In this document: positions 1-6,264 of the stretch, piece by piece | Position numbering within the stretch: position 1 is the first letter of the stretch | Layout of the letters: every line of letters starts with the position of its first letter | Assembly: GCA_001785725.1 (NCBI GenBank) | Contig: MFUQ01000003.1 | Coordinates: 33,206-40,439 of the forward strand | Source: Candidatus Nomurabacteria bacterium RIFCSPLOWO2_01_FULL_36_10b | GTDB taxonomy: Bacteria > Patescibacteriota > Minisyncoccia > Phycocordibacterales > UBA1006 | Reading direction: 5' to 3' | Length of the DNA: 7,234 nucleotides | The notes under the pieces: generated by a model | What the model was told of the DNA's origin: nothing | Seen by the model: the letters and a program-made list of their open reading frames with translations, nothing else | Databases searched by the model: none | Translations under genes and position numbers: made by a program

Positions 1-25
1 CCACATTATAACGCGAAATGTAAAA

Positions 26-628
26 TCATCTAATCCAACTCTTTCTATGCAAAGGTGTTAATCCATAACGCCGAATGGCGTTATAGTGGTTTTTTGTTCC
101 ATATCCTTTATTTTTGTTAAATCCAAAGTGGAGATATTTTTTGTGTTGTCGCGTCATATATGCATCACGAGTTACTTTTGCAATAATGGATGCCGCGCTT
201 ATAATTGGCACAAGAGAATCTCCGCGAATGACTGTCTTCTGATGAATGTAAGAATCCGGAGCGCGTAGAGTGCCATCTAGCAAAACAAAACACTTTTGTG
301 GATTTATTTTAATAGCATTTTCCAAACCTTTTCTAATCGCGTAAGAAATTGCATACGCAATTCCATCTTTTTCTATTTTCTGCGCGGAGATAGAAACCGT
401 ATGAGCTATCACATTCTTGTGCTCCATTAAAAGTCCGTAAAAATATTCACGCTTTCTTGCACTTAATTTCTTTGAATCATTTATGCCAGAAAACTCACGT
501 TTTATTTTTGAAAAAAAACTTGCGCGTACAACGCAAAAACCAATTGTGACAGGACCAGCAATTGGGCCTCTTCCTACTTCGTCAATGCCTATAACCCACT
601 TACATGATTTTGGGATATGGAGATGCAT
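26..628 (-). CDS. rnhB: Ribonuclease HII
   Basis: This enzyme cuts the RNA strand of RNA-DNA hybrids and starts removal of single ribonucleotides misincorporated in DNA. The 200-residue product has the usual family length. Residues 13-27 carry the IGIDEVGRG signature with catalytic D16 and E17, and the GRG motif (19-21) that senses the ribose 2'-OH. The remaining carboxylates of the DEDD set are most likely D118 (LLDG) and D137 (GDSLVP), followed by the conserved SAASIIAKVTRD segment (144-155). The C-terminal GYGTKNH...HRKSW block closes the protein next to a TGA stop, so the gene is complete. The start is the only reasonable ATG before the first catalytic motif. No Shine-Dalgarno is visible, and a TATAAT lies 6 bases upstream, suggesting a leaderless mRNA. 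The gene is divergent from dnaE. Identification is secure from the motifs. Confidence 0.97.
   Translation of the reverse strand: MHLHIPKSCKWVIGIDEVGRGPIAGPVTIGFCVVRASFFSKIKREFSGINDSKKLSARKREYFYGLLMEHKNVIAHTVSISAQKIEKDGIAYAISYAIRKGLENAIKINPQKCFVLLDGTLRAPDSYIHQKTVIRGDSLVPIISAASIIAKVTRDAYMTRQHKKYLHFGFNKNKGYGTKNHYNAIRRYGLTPLHRKSWIR
65..84. repeat. Perfect inverted repeat inside rnhB
   Basis: ATAACGCC and GGCGTTAT form an 8-base stem around the 4-base loop GAAT. It lies in the codons for the conserved C-terminal block of RNase HII (YNAIRRYG), so it probably arises from native coding sequence. Its core, CGCC-GAAT-GGCG, resembles the CGCC-AAT-GGCG core of the palindromes near 6164-6248. One 8-base hairpin is close to chance expectation in a window of this size. 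Confidence 0.4.
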
Positions 629-634
629 ATATTT

Positions 635-640
635 ATTATA
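635..640 (-). promoter_or_regulatory. Probable -10 element of rnhB (leaderless)
   Basis: On the minus strand a perfect TATAAT lies 6 bases upstream of the rnhB ATG. The expected transcription start falls on or next to the A of that ATG, which would give a leaderless transcript. This agrees with the absence of any GGAG-like ribosome site. No convincing -35 is seen at 16-18 bases spacing, and TATAAT is easily found by chance in AT-rich sequence. Confidence 0.45.
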
Positions 641-742
641 TTAGCATGTTTTAAAACTTTTGAATCTTTTGGTGGGTATCTAGACACAAGTACCACAAAA
701 CGCTACACACTTTCTGTATATATTTCCCTATCACGTATGGAT

Positions 743-751
743 TGGTATACT
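743..751 (+). promoter_or_regulatory. Probable extended -10 promoter of dnaE
   Basis: The string TGGTATACT is an extended -10 (TG-N-TATACT, one mismatch to TATAAT). The expected start of transcription is near 757-758, about 5 bases before the dnaE ATG, so the leader would be almost absent. The -35 region (723-728, TTTCCC) is weak, as is common with extended -10 promoters. A second AT-rich candidate, TATATT at 753-758, would place initiation at the ATG itself. Divergent from the rnhB -10. Confidence 0.5.
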
Positions 752-762
752 CTATATTATAG

Positions 763-3700
763 ATGTCTATGGATAATCAAGAACAGCCACAATTTGTTCA
801 TCTACACTGTCATTCGCATTACTCGCTTCTTGATGGATTATCAAAGATCCCCGACTTAGTTGTGCGCGCAAAAGAACTCGGAATGACAGCGCTTGCCCTA
901 ACAGACCATGGAGTAATGTACGGTTCTATTGAATTTTACAAAGCATGTAAGAAACATGACATAAAACCAATTATTGGAGTTGAAGCATATATGGCAGAAC
1001 GCAGTCGTTTTGATAAAGATGTGAGTTTAGATAGAAAAAATTACCATCTTACTTTATTGGCGAAGAATGAAATTGGATATCATAATTTAATAAAATTAGT
1101 TTCACGTGCGTCTCTTGAGGGTTTTTATTATAAACCACGTATGGACGAAGAACTTCTACAGGAGTTTAATGAAGGAATCATATGCTTAACAGGTTGTCCC
1201 ACAGGGCGTTTCATACAAGCATTGCGTAATCGTAATGAAAATGAAGCGCGACGAATTTTAAATTTCTATATTTCCACTTTCGGAAAAGAAAATGTATTTG
1301 TTGAAGTAACTAATCATGTTGAGATTGAGTGGTACACGCCAATAATTCCAAAAATACAAGAATTGAGTAACGAATTTGATATACCTATGGTTGCGACATG
1401 GGATAGCCATTATTTATATAAAGATGACAAAGAAGCGCATAATACACTCCTTGCTATTAATACAAACAACGCGGAATTTAAAATTAATGGCGATTATTCA
1501 TTCATTAGTTCTCAGCAAGCTTATGAGATTTTTAAAGAAATACCAGGGGCGGTAGAAAATACTTCGCGTGTAGCAGATATGGTTGATATTAATATTGATC
1601 TTGAGGACTGGCAATTTCCATCATTCCCTCTCCCGGAAGGAATTACTCCTGATGATGAATTAAGACGTATTACATATGAAGGAGCTGAAAAAAAACAAAT
1701 TGAAATTGCACCAGAAGTAAAAGAAAGAATTGAATATGAGCTTAAGATTATATCAATGAAAAAGTATCCATCTTATTTCTTATGTATGGCAGATTTTACA
1801 CGTCATGCGCGCGAAGTTGGAATTCTTACAAATACAAGAGGTTCTGCCGCTGGGTCAATGGTATCTTATTTATCTGGCATAACTGGTATTGACCCAATAG
1901 AATATCATATCCCCTTTGAACGTTTCCTAAATCCAGAGCGCCCATCACTTCCTGATATTGACCTTGATATTGCTGATGATAGAAGAGACGACTTGATTAA
2001 TTATGCTCGTGAAAAATATGGAAATAGCGCCGTCGCGCAAATTGGGACATTTGGCAAAATGAATGCTCGCGGAGTTGTGCGTGATGTTGCAAGAGCATTA
2101 GGATATCCATATAATGTTGGCGATCGTTTGGCAAAACTCATACCAATGGGTCACCAAGGAAGTATCATGACAATTGACAAAGCATTTGTTCTTGTCCCAG
2201 AACTTGCTGATATGTATGAAAATGAGAATGACACTCGCGAGATTATTGATATGGCGCATAAATTAGAGGGATGCGCACGACATATTTCAGTACATGCCGC
2301 TGGTGTTGTCATTTCTCCAACTGGTCATATTGATGATTTTTCTCCAGTACAATATGACCCAAAAGGTGGTGTAATAATTACGCAATACGATATGTATACT
2401 GGCGGGCGTGATGGCGTCGTTGGGTTGCCAAAATTTGATTTCCTTGGTATCAGAAATATTTCTATACTCGCTGATTCAATAGAGCGAGTAAAGAAGATAC
2501 GAGAAATTGATATTGCTGTAGACGACATTCCAATTGATGATGCTAGAACATTTTCTATGCTTGCAAAAGGAGAAACCCTTGGAGTATTTCAATTGGCTAG
2601 CGATGGTATGACTCGTTGGCTGAAAGAACTTAAACCAACAACGATACATGATATTAATGCTATGGTTGCGCTTTATCGTCCTGGACCAATGGATATTATT
2701 CCTGAATATATTGAACGTAAACATAATCCAAAGAAAATAACTTTCATGGACCCACGCACAGAAACTTTCCTTGATAGATCATACGGTCTGTTAGTTTATC
2801 AAGATGATGTGATGCTTATTGCAATTAATCTAGCTGGATATTCGTGGCTTGAGGCCGACAAATTACGTAAAGCAATGGGTAAAAAAATCCCCGAGCTCAT
2901 GGAAGCACAGAAAGAAAAGTTGGTAAATGGGTTAATTGTAAATGGAATAGATTATGCTATGACAAAAGATAAAGCAGAATATATTTGGTCGCTTATCCAA
3001 CCATTTGCGGCTTATGGATTTAACAAAGCTCATTCCGCAAGCTATGGGCAACTTGCATACCGCACAGCATATATGAAAGCAAATTATCCAGCAGAGTACA
3101 TGACTGCCATCATGACAGCAGAATCTGGTGATATTGAAAAAGTTGCTGAAGTTATTGAAGAATGTAAAAAAATGGGATTCAATATTCTACCTCCTGATAT
3201 AAATGAGAGTTATTCTGACTTTACTGTTGTTGTAGAGCAAGATATATCTCCTCAAGCCCCACCTAGTGTAGGGAGGCATGGCTTTCATCCTCATGGTGAT
3301 CATACAGTTGATGGAAGACACATAACAAATAAAATCCGTTTCGGATTAAATGACATAAAGAATTTCGGAACAGAAATCGGTAAAGCCATTATTCACGAAC
3401 GAAAAGAAAACGGACTATATGTATCACTTGAAGATTTTCTAGAACGCGTACAACATAGAAATTTAAATAAAAAGTCACTTGAATCACTAATTATGGCTGG
3501 CGCACTAGACACATTCGGCGAACGCGCACATCTCTTATTTAATATGGACAATCTATTACGCTTCAATCGCGAAATACATGTTGATACTACAATACAGTCA
3601 TCGCTCTTTTCTAATTTAAATATACAACCAAAAGGACGATTAGAACTTGAAGAAGCTCCTCCAGCTACATTGCAAGAACGAATTATGTGGGAAAAAGAAC

Positions 3701-4047
3701 TTCTTGGGCTTTACTTAACTGGACATCCATTAGATGCATACAAAGATAAGCTAGAAAATGCTCGTACGAATATCAAACATGCTATTGCAACATTCCAGCC
3801 AGGACATATGGTAGTTTTAGCAGGTGTAATAGAAACAATCAGAGAAATTACTACAAAGAAAAATGAAAAAATGGCTTTTGCTAAAATCACTGACCTAACT
3901 GGGTCAATAGAAGCTGTTTTATTTCCGAATGTTTATAGGACATTTAAAAGAGTACTGAAAACCGATACCGTAATTGCGATAAAAGGAGCAATGGTTGAAC
4001 GTAATGGCGCAATGAATATTATTGTAGAAAATATTAAACAAATGTAA
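763..4047 (+). CDS. dnaE: DNA polymerase III subunit alpha
   Basis: This is the replicative polymerase subunit that extends DNA at the fork with the sliding clamp. The 1094-residue product begins with a PHP domain (about 10-285). That domain keeps a full set of candidate metal ligands: H13 and H15 (HLH), D48 and H49 (TDHG), E74, H95, C145, D214 and H216. The palm holds the catalytic aspartates in PDIDLD (D398, D400, D402) and D559 (KFDFLG). Next come the fingers (YRPGPMD; GLLVYQDDVM; the YGFNKAHSASYG block), a helix-hairpin-helix region (about 857-925), a clamp-binding-like QSSLF (945-949) and a C-terminal OB fold (about 1000-1092). It ends right after the OB fold, so the tau-binding tail of longer DnaE proteins is missing. 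Residues 824-856 form an unusual insertion. ATG 763 gives MSMDNQ; ATG 769 is an equally possible start. No Shine-Dalgarno is visible. It is not a PolC: there is no inserted exonuclease domain. Confidence 0.97.
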   Translation: MSMDNQEQPQFVHLHCHSHYSLLDGLSKIPDLVVRAKELGMTALALTDHGVMYGSIEFYKACKKHDIKPIIGVEAYMAERSRFDKDVSLDRKNYHLTLLAKNEIGYHNLIKLVSRASLEGFYYKPRMDEELLQEFNEGIICLTGCPTGRFIQALRNRNENEARRILNFYISTFGKENVFVEVTNHVEIEWYTPIIPKIQELSNEFDIPMVATWDSHYLYKDDKEAHNTLLAINTNNAEFKINGDYSFISSQQAYEIFKEIPGAVENTSRVADMVDINIDLEDWQFPSFPLPEGITPDDELRRITYEGAEKKQIEIAPEVKERIEYELKIISMKKYPSYFLCMADFTRHAREVGILTNTRGSAAGSMVSYLSGITGIDPIEYHIPFERFLNPERPSLPDIDLDIADDRRDDLINYAREKYGNSAVAQIGTFGKMNARGVVRDVARALGYPYNVGDRLAKLIPMGHQGSIMTIDKAFVLVPELADMYENENDTREIIDMAHKLEGCARHISVHAAGVVISPTGHIDDFSPVQYDPKGGVIITQYDMYTGGRDGVVGLPKFDFLGIRNISILADSIERVKKIREIDIAVDDIPIDDARTFSMLAKGETLGVFQLASDGMTRWLKELKPTTIHDINAMVALYRPGPMDIIPEYIERKHNPKKITFMDPRTETFLDRSYGLLVYQDDVMLIAINLAGYSWLEADKLRKAMGKKIPELMEAQKEKLVNGLIVNGIDYAMTKDKAEYIWSLIQPFAAYGFNKAHSASYGQLAYRTAYMKANYPAEYMTAIMTAESGDIEKVAEVIEECKKMGFNILPPDINESYSDFTVVVEQDISPQAPPSVGRHGFHPHGDHTVDGRHITNKIRFGLNDIKNFGTEIGKAIIHERKENGLYVSLEDFLERVQHRNLNKKSLESLIMAGALDTFGERAHLLFNMDNLLRFNREIHVDTTIQSSLFSNLNIQPKGRLELEEAPPATLQERIMWEKELLGLYLTGHPLDAYKDKLENARTNIKHAIATFQPGHMVVLAGVIETIREITTKKNEKMAFAKITDLTGSIEAVLFPNVYRTFKRVLKTDTVIAIKGAMVERNGAMNIIVENIKQM
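3232..3330 (+). other. In-frame insertion in dnaE with an imperfect palindrome
   Basis: Between the conserved NILPPDINESYSDFT segment and KIRFGLNDIKN, where DnaE proteins usually have a short linker, this gene codes about 33 residues (824-856). They are rich in Pro, Gly and His, with SPQAPPSVGRHGFHPHGDH at the centre. Bases 3256-3277 form a 22-base imperfect palindrome: GCC(C)C pairs with G(A)GGC and CCTA pairs with TAGG around the loop GTG, with one bulged A and one C-A mismatch. The local base composition is richer in G and C than the flanks. This looks like an inserted palindromic element that kept the reading frame. The insertion limits are estimated from family conservation, not from an alignment. 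Confidence 0.5.
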
Positions 4048-4067
4048 TATTGATTAAATATCAATAT
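4047..4067. repeat. AT-rich inverted repeat at the dnaE stop
   Basis: ATATTGAT and ATCAATAT form a perfect 8-base stem around TAAAT, starting at the last base of the dnaE stop codon. No run of T follows, and the stem is AT-rich, so termination would be weak. It overlaps the candidate -35 (4050-4055) of the thrS promoter, so it could instead be an operator. The role is undecided. Confidence 0.4.
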
Positions 4068-4078
4068 CTTGCTATTAT
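4050..4078 (+). promoter_or_regulatory. Probable sigma70-type promoter of thrS
   Basis: TTGATT (4050-4055) and TATTAT (4073-4078) are separated by exactly 17 bases, a good vegetative promoter with four and five of six consensus matches. Transcription would begin near 4085 and give a leader of about 50 bases before the thrS ATG. The element lies immediately after dnaE, so thrS need not depend on read-through from dnaE. Confidence 0.55.
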
Positions 4079-4101
4079 ACAAGCATTACTCTAATCACAT
4101 A

Positions 4102-4119
4102 GTGCCATTTGTACGGCGC
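4102..4119 (+). promoter_or_regulatory. Leader hairpin upstream of thrS
   Basis: In the predicted mRNA, GUGCC pairs with GGCGC (one G-U wobble) around the 8-base loop AUUUGUAC, ending 14 bases before the thrS ATG. The loop contains U-UGU-A, which matches the U33-anticodon-A37 pattern of a tRNA-Thr with anticodon UGU. E. coli thrS is known to be repressed by its own product binding anticodon-like leader hairpins, so a similar role is conceivable here. A 5-base stem is easily formed by chance, and tRNA anticodon loops have 7 bases, not 8. Confidence 0.3.
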
Positions 4120-4133
4120 GTGTAAACGTTATT

Positions 4134-5909
4134 ATGTCTTCACAACAATTGGAATATCTGCGTCATTCTCTTGCCCACCTTCTTGCCGCCGTAGTACTTA
4201 AACTCTATCCGGACGCTAAATTGACGCTTGGCCCAGCTATTGATAATGGTTTTTATTATGACATTGATTTCGGTGATAGTGTGCCAAGTGAAAAAGATTT
4301 ACCAAAAATAGAAAAAGAAATGAAAAAAATACTTCCAAAATGGAAAGAATTTTCTCATAAAGAAATAACACAAGAAGAGGCAGAAGATTTGTACACAGAT
4401 AATCAGTACAAACTAGAACTCATACAAGAAGTTTCCGCGCGCAATGCGCTCGTGTCAGAAGGAGAACGTGAGTTTATAACACTTTACACATGTAACGATT
4501 TCACAGATCTATGCCGTGGTGGGCATATTGATAATCTCTCTGACATTGACCCAGAAAGTTTTACTCTTGATCGTATTGCAGGAGCATATTGGCGTGGCAA
4601 TGAAAAAAATAAAATGCTAACTCGTATATATGGGCTTGCATTTTCAACAAAAGAAGAATTAGAGAAATATAAAACAATGCGCGAAGAAGCAAGAACGCGA
4701 GACCATAGAAAATTAGGACAAGAATTAGATCTCTTTACATTCTCTGATCTTGTAGGAGCTGGTCTTCCTCTCTTTACTCCTAAAGGCACGCTTATGCGCG
4801 ACCTTATTATTAATAAAATTCAAGAATTGCAAAAAGATTTTGGTTACCAACGAGTAACAATTCCTCATATTACAAAAAAAGAATTGTATGAAACTTCTGG
4901 CCATTGGGAAAAATTTGGAGATGAGCTTTTCAAAGTAAAAGGACAAGGCGATACTGAATTTGTCATGAAACCAATGAATTGCCCTCATCACACACAGATA
5001 TACGCATCACGTATGCGTAGCTACCGCGACTTACCATTACGCTTTATGGAACTAGGCGTTGTATACCGCGATGAACAAGCCGGAGAATTACTTGGCCTTT
5101 CGCGTGTACGCTCTATTTCACAAGACGATGGGCATGTATTTTGTCGCCCAGACCAAATAGATACTGAGGTAAGAAATATAGTGCAAGTTATAAAATCATT
5201 TTATACATCACTTGGAATGCTCAACGATAATGAGTATTGGGTTTCACTTTCTGTGCGTGATAATAATACTCCAGAAAAATATCTAGGTGATAAAGAAACA
5301 TGGAATAAAGCAGAATCCATTTTAGAAAATATAGCAAAAGAAGAAAAATTGCCATATAAAAAAATAGAAGGTGAAGCAACATTTTATGGGCCAAAACTTG
5401 ATTTCATGTTTAAAGATGCGCTTGGACGTGAGTGGCAACTTGGCACCGCGCAACTGGACTTCGTTATGCCAAAACGCTTTGAACTAGAATATACTGACAC
5501 CGATGGATCGCAGAAAACTCCTGTAATGATCCACCGCGCGATTTCTGGGTCACTTGAACGCTTTATGTCTGTTATCATAGAACATTTTGCTGGACACTTC
5601 CCTGTATGGTTATCTCCGATACAGGTTGCGATACTTCCTGTTAGTCCAGAAGCCCATGGTACTTACACAAAAACAGTTACAAATGCATTACTACAATGTG
5701 GGATCAGAGCAGAACACCACGATTCAAATGACACCTTAGGTAAACGTATACGTAATATTAAACTTCAAAAAGTCCCATATATTATTGTTGTTGGAGATAT
5801 GGAAATGAAAAATAATACAATTACAGTTGAAGGACGAAGTGATTTGAAATTAAATAATATTACACTAAACGACTTCGTAACACATATAAATAATGAGATT
5901 AATGCATAA
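4134..5909 (+). CDS. thrS: Threonine--tRNA ligase, TGS-less
   Basis: This cytoplasmic class II synthetase joins threonine to tRNA-Thr. The 591-residue product begins at the editing domain (about 6-180), with HSLAH (H11, H15) and CRGGH (C127, H131), the four residues that line the site clearing mischarged Ser-tRNA. The catalytic core (about 195-490) has the zinc ligands C283 (MNCPHH), H334 (QDDGH) and H467 (IHRAI), motif 2 at YRDEQAGELLGLSRVR (R312) and motif 3 at GSLERF (R476). The anticodon-binding domain fills about 493-591. Compared with the roughly 640-residue E. coli enzyme, the N-terminal TGS domain is absent. The sequence starts 5 residues before the first conserved stretch, and the upstream 86 bases have no room for a TGS domain, so this is a real absence rather than a wrong start. 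No Shine-Dalgarno is visible. Confidence 0.97.
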   Translation: MSSQQLEYLRHSLAHLLAAVVLKLYPDAKLTLGPAIDNGFYYDIDFGDSVPSEKDLPKIEKEMKKILPKWKEFSHKEITQEEAEDLYTDNQYKLELIQEVSARNALVSEGEREFITLYTCNDFTDLCRGGHIDNLSDIDPESFTLDRIAGAYWRGNEKNKMLTRIYGLAFSTKEELEKYKTMREEARTRDHRKLGQELDLFTFSDLVGAGLPLFTPKGTLMRDLIINKIQELQKDFGYQRVTIPHITKKELYETSGHWEKFGDELFKVKGQGDTEFVMKPMNCPHHTQIYASRMRSYRDLPLRFMELGVVYRDEQAGELLGLSRVRSISQDDGHVFCRPDQIDTEVRNIVQVIKSFYTSLGMLNDNEYWVSLSVRDNNTPEKYLGDKETWNKAESILENIAKEEKLPYKKIEGEATFYGPKLDFMFKDALGREWQLGTAQLDFVMPKRFELEYTDTDGSQKTPVMIHRAISGSLERFMSVIIEHFAGHFPVWLSPIQVAILPVSPEAHGTYTKTVTNALLQCGIRAEHHDSNDTLGKRIRNIKLQKVPYIIVVGDMEMKNNTITVEGRSDLKLNNITLNDFVTHINNEINA

Positions 5910-5911
5910 TA

Positions 5912-5920
5912 TGGTATAAT
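5912..5920 (+). promoter_or_regulatory. Perfect extended -10 promoter for the 65-residue ORF
   Basis: TGGTATAAT, beginning 2 bases after the thrS stop codon, is a perfect extended -10. Transcription would start near 5927, leaving a leader of about 22 bases rich in A and T and without a Shine-Dalgarno. The TATAAT is the left end of a palindrome: TATAATAA (5915-5922) and TTATTATA (5925-5932) are exact complements around AA. A dimeric repressor could bind there, though AT-rich sequence makes such palindromes easily. The same TGGTATA start occurs before dnaE. Confidence 0.5.
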
Positions 5921-5948
5921 AAAATTATTATAATAATAACTACTTAAT

Positions 5949-6146
5949 ATGAGCGAAGAACTAAATCACATATATAATCTAGCAACTCAACTCACACAAG
6001 AAATGCGTGGTCTTTGGCGTATTGAAAAGTACTATATTAACGACTCTCTAAGTGAGGAAGAAAAAGTTTTTTGGCGAGGTATGATTGATGATAAGAAAAA
6101 TAGCATCATAGAATTACGTGACTTGCTCAAAAAAACTTTAGAATAA
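5949..6146 (+). CDS. Small hypothetical helical protein, 65 aa
   Basis: I do not recognise this protein. It has 65 residues, no cysteine, no signal peptide and no membrane segment. It looks like two charged helices (about 2-29 and 34-64) joined around NDSLS, with aromatic residues W23, Y28, Y29, F41 and W42 that could pack a helical hairpin. The second half is rich in Glu, Asp and Lys and could form a coiled coil. Its own near-perfect promoter just upstream and a hairpin 17 bases after its stop support it as a real transcription unit. It lies on the same strand as thrS, 39 bases downstream, and converges with gyrB. A small cytoplasmic protein that binds a partner is plausible, but no function can be assigned. 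Confidence 0.7.
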   Translation: MSEELNHIYNLATQLTQEMRGLWRIEKYYINDSLSEEEKVFWRGMIDDKKNSIIELRDLLKKTLE

Positions 6147-6163
6147 TACAAATACCAACAGTA

Positions 6164-6186
6164 TATATCCGCCAATGGCGGATATA
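6164..6186. terminator. Palindrome after the 65-residue ORF, possible terminator
   Basis: TATATCCGCC and GGCGGATATA form a perfect 10-base stem around AAT, 17 bases after the ORF stop codon. On the plus strand a U-rich stretch (CTTATTTTAT) follows only 8 bases later, so it is not a textbook intrinsic terminator. It may work as a terminator or RNA 3' end stabiliser, or it may be a dispersed palindromic repeat. A sister copy lies at 6228-6248. Confidence 0.5.
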
Positions 6187-6227
6187 AGTAATACTTATTT
6201 TATACATTTATTTGCGCTAAATAGTAC

Positions 6228-6248
6228 ATATCCGCCAACGGCGGATAT
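6228..6248. terminator. Palindrome after gyrB, possible terminator
   Basis: ATATCCGCC and GGCGGATAT form a perfect 9-base stem around AAC, 16 bases beyond the gyrB stop on the minus strand. No T run follows in the gyrB direction. Its position mirrors that of the palindrome at 6164-6186 relative to the other convergent gene, so each gene meets a hairpin directly after its stop. The loop differs from the sister copy at one base. Confidence 0.5.
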
Positions 6249-6264
6249 ATTATTGATATTTATT

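Noticed and set aside
5..10. Perfect minus-strand TATAAT just beyond the end of rnhB, as a promoter for a gene off the left edge
   Set aside because: No matching -35 at 16-18 bases, no TG extension and no downstream gene visible; such hexamers are common by chance in AT-rich DNA.
629..762. Replication origin with DnaA boxes next to replication genes
   Set aside because: No TTATCCACA-like boxes or AT-rich iterons are seen in this or any other gap.
617..859. Plus-strand 80-residue ORF over the rnhB-dnaE gap
   Set aside because: It overlaps both real gene starts in another frame, has no recognisable motif, and its tail is an out-of-frame reading of dnaE.
3232..3330. Intein or group II intron in dnaE
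   Set aside because: The extra segment is only about 33 codons, open throughout, and has no splicing-block residues.
4048..4133. A T-box or tRNA gene in the dnaE-thrS gap
   Set aside because: The gap is only 86 bases, shows no cloverleaf and no T-box motif; only a short hairpin is present.
4484..4991. Two minus-strand ORFs of 101 and 88 residues within thrS
   Set aside because: They overlap each other and lie opposite the conserved ThrRS core; the apparent codons follow from the sense gene.
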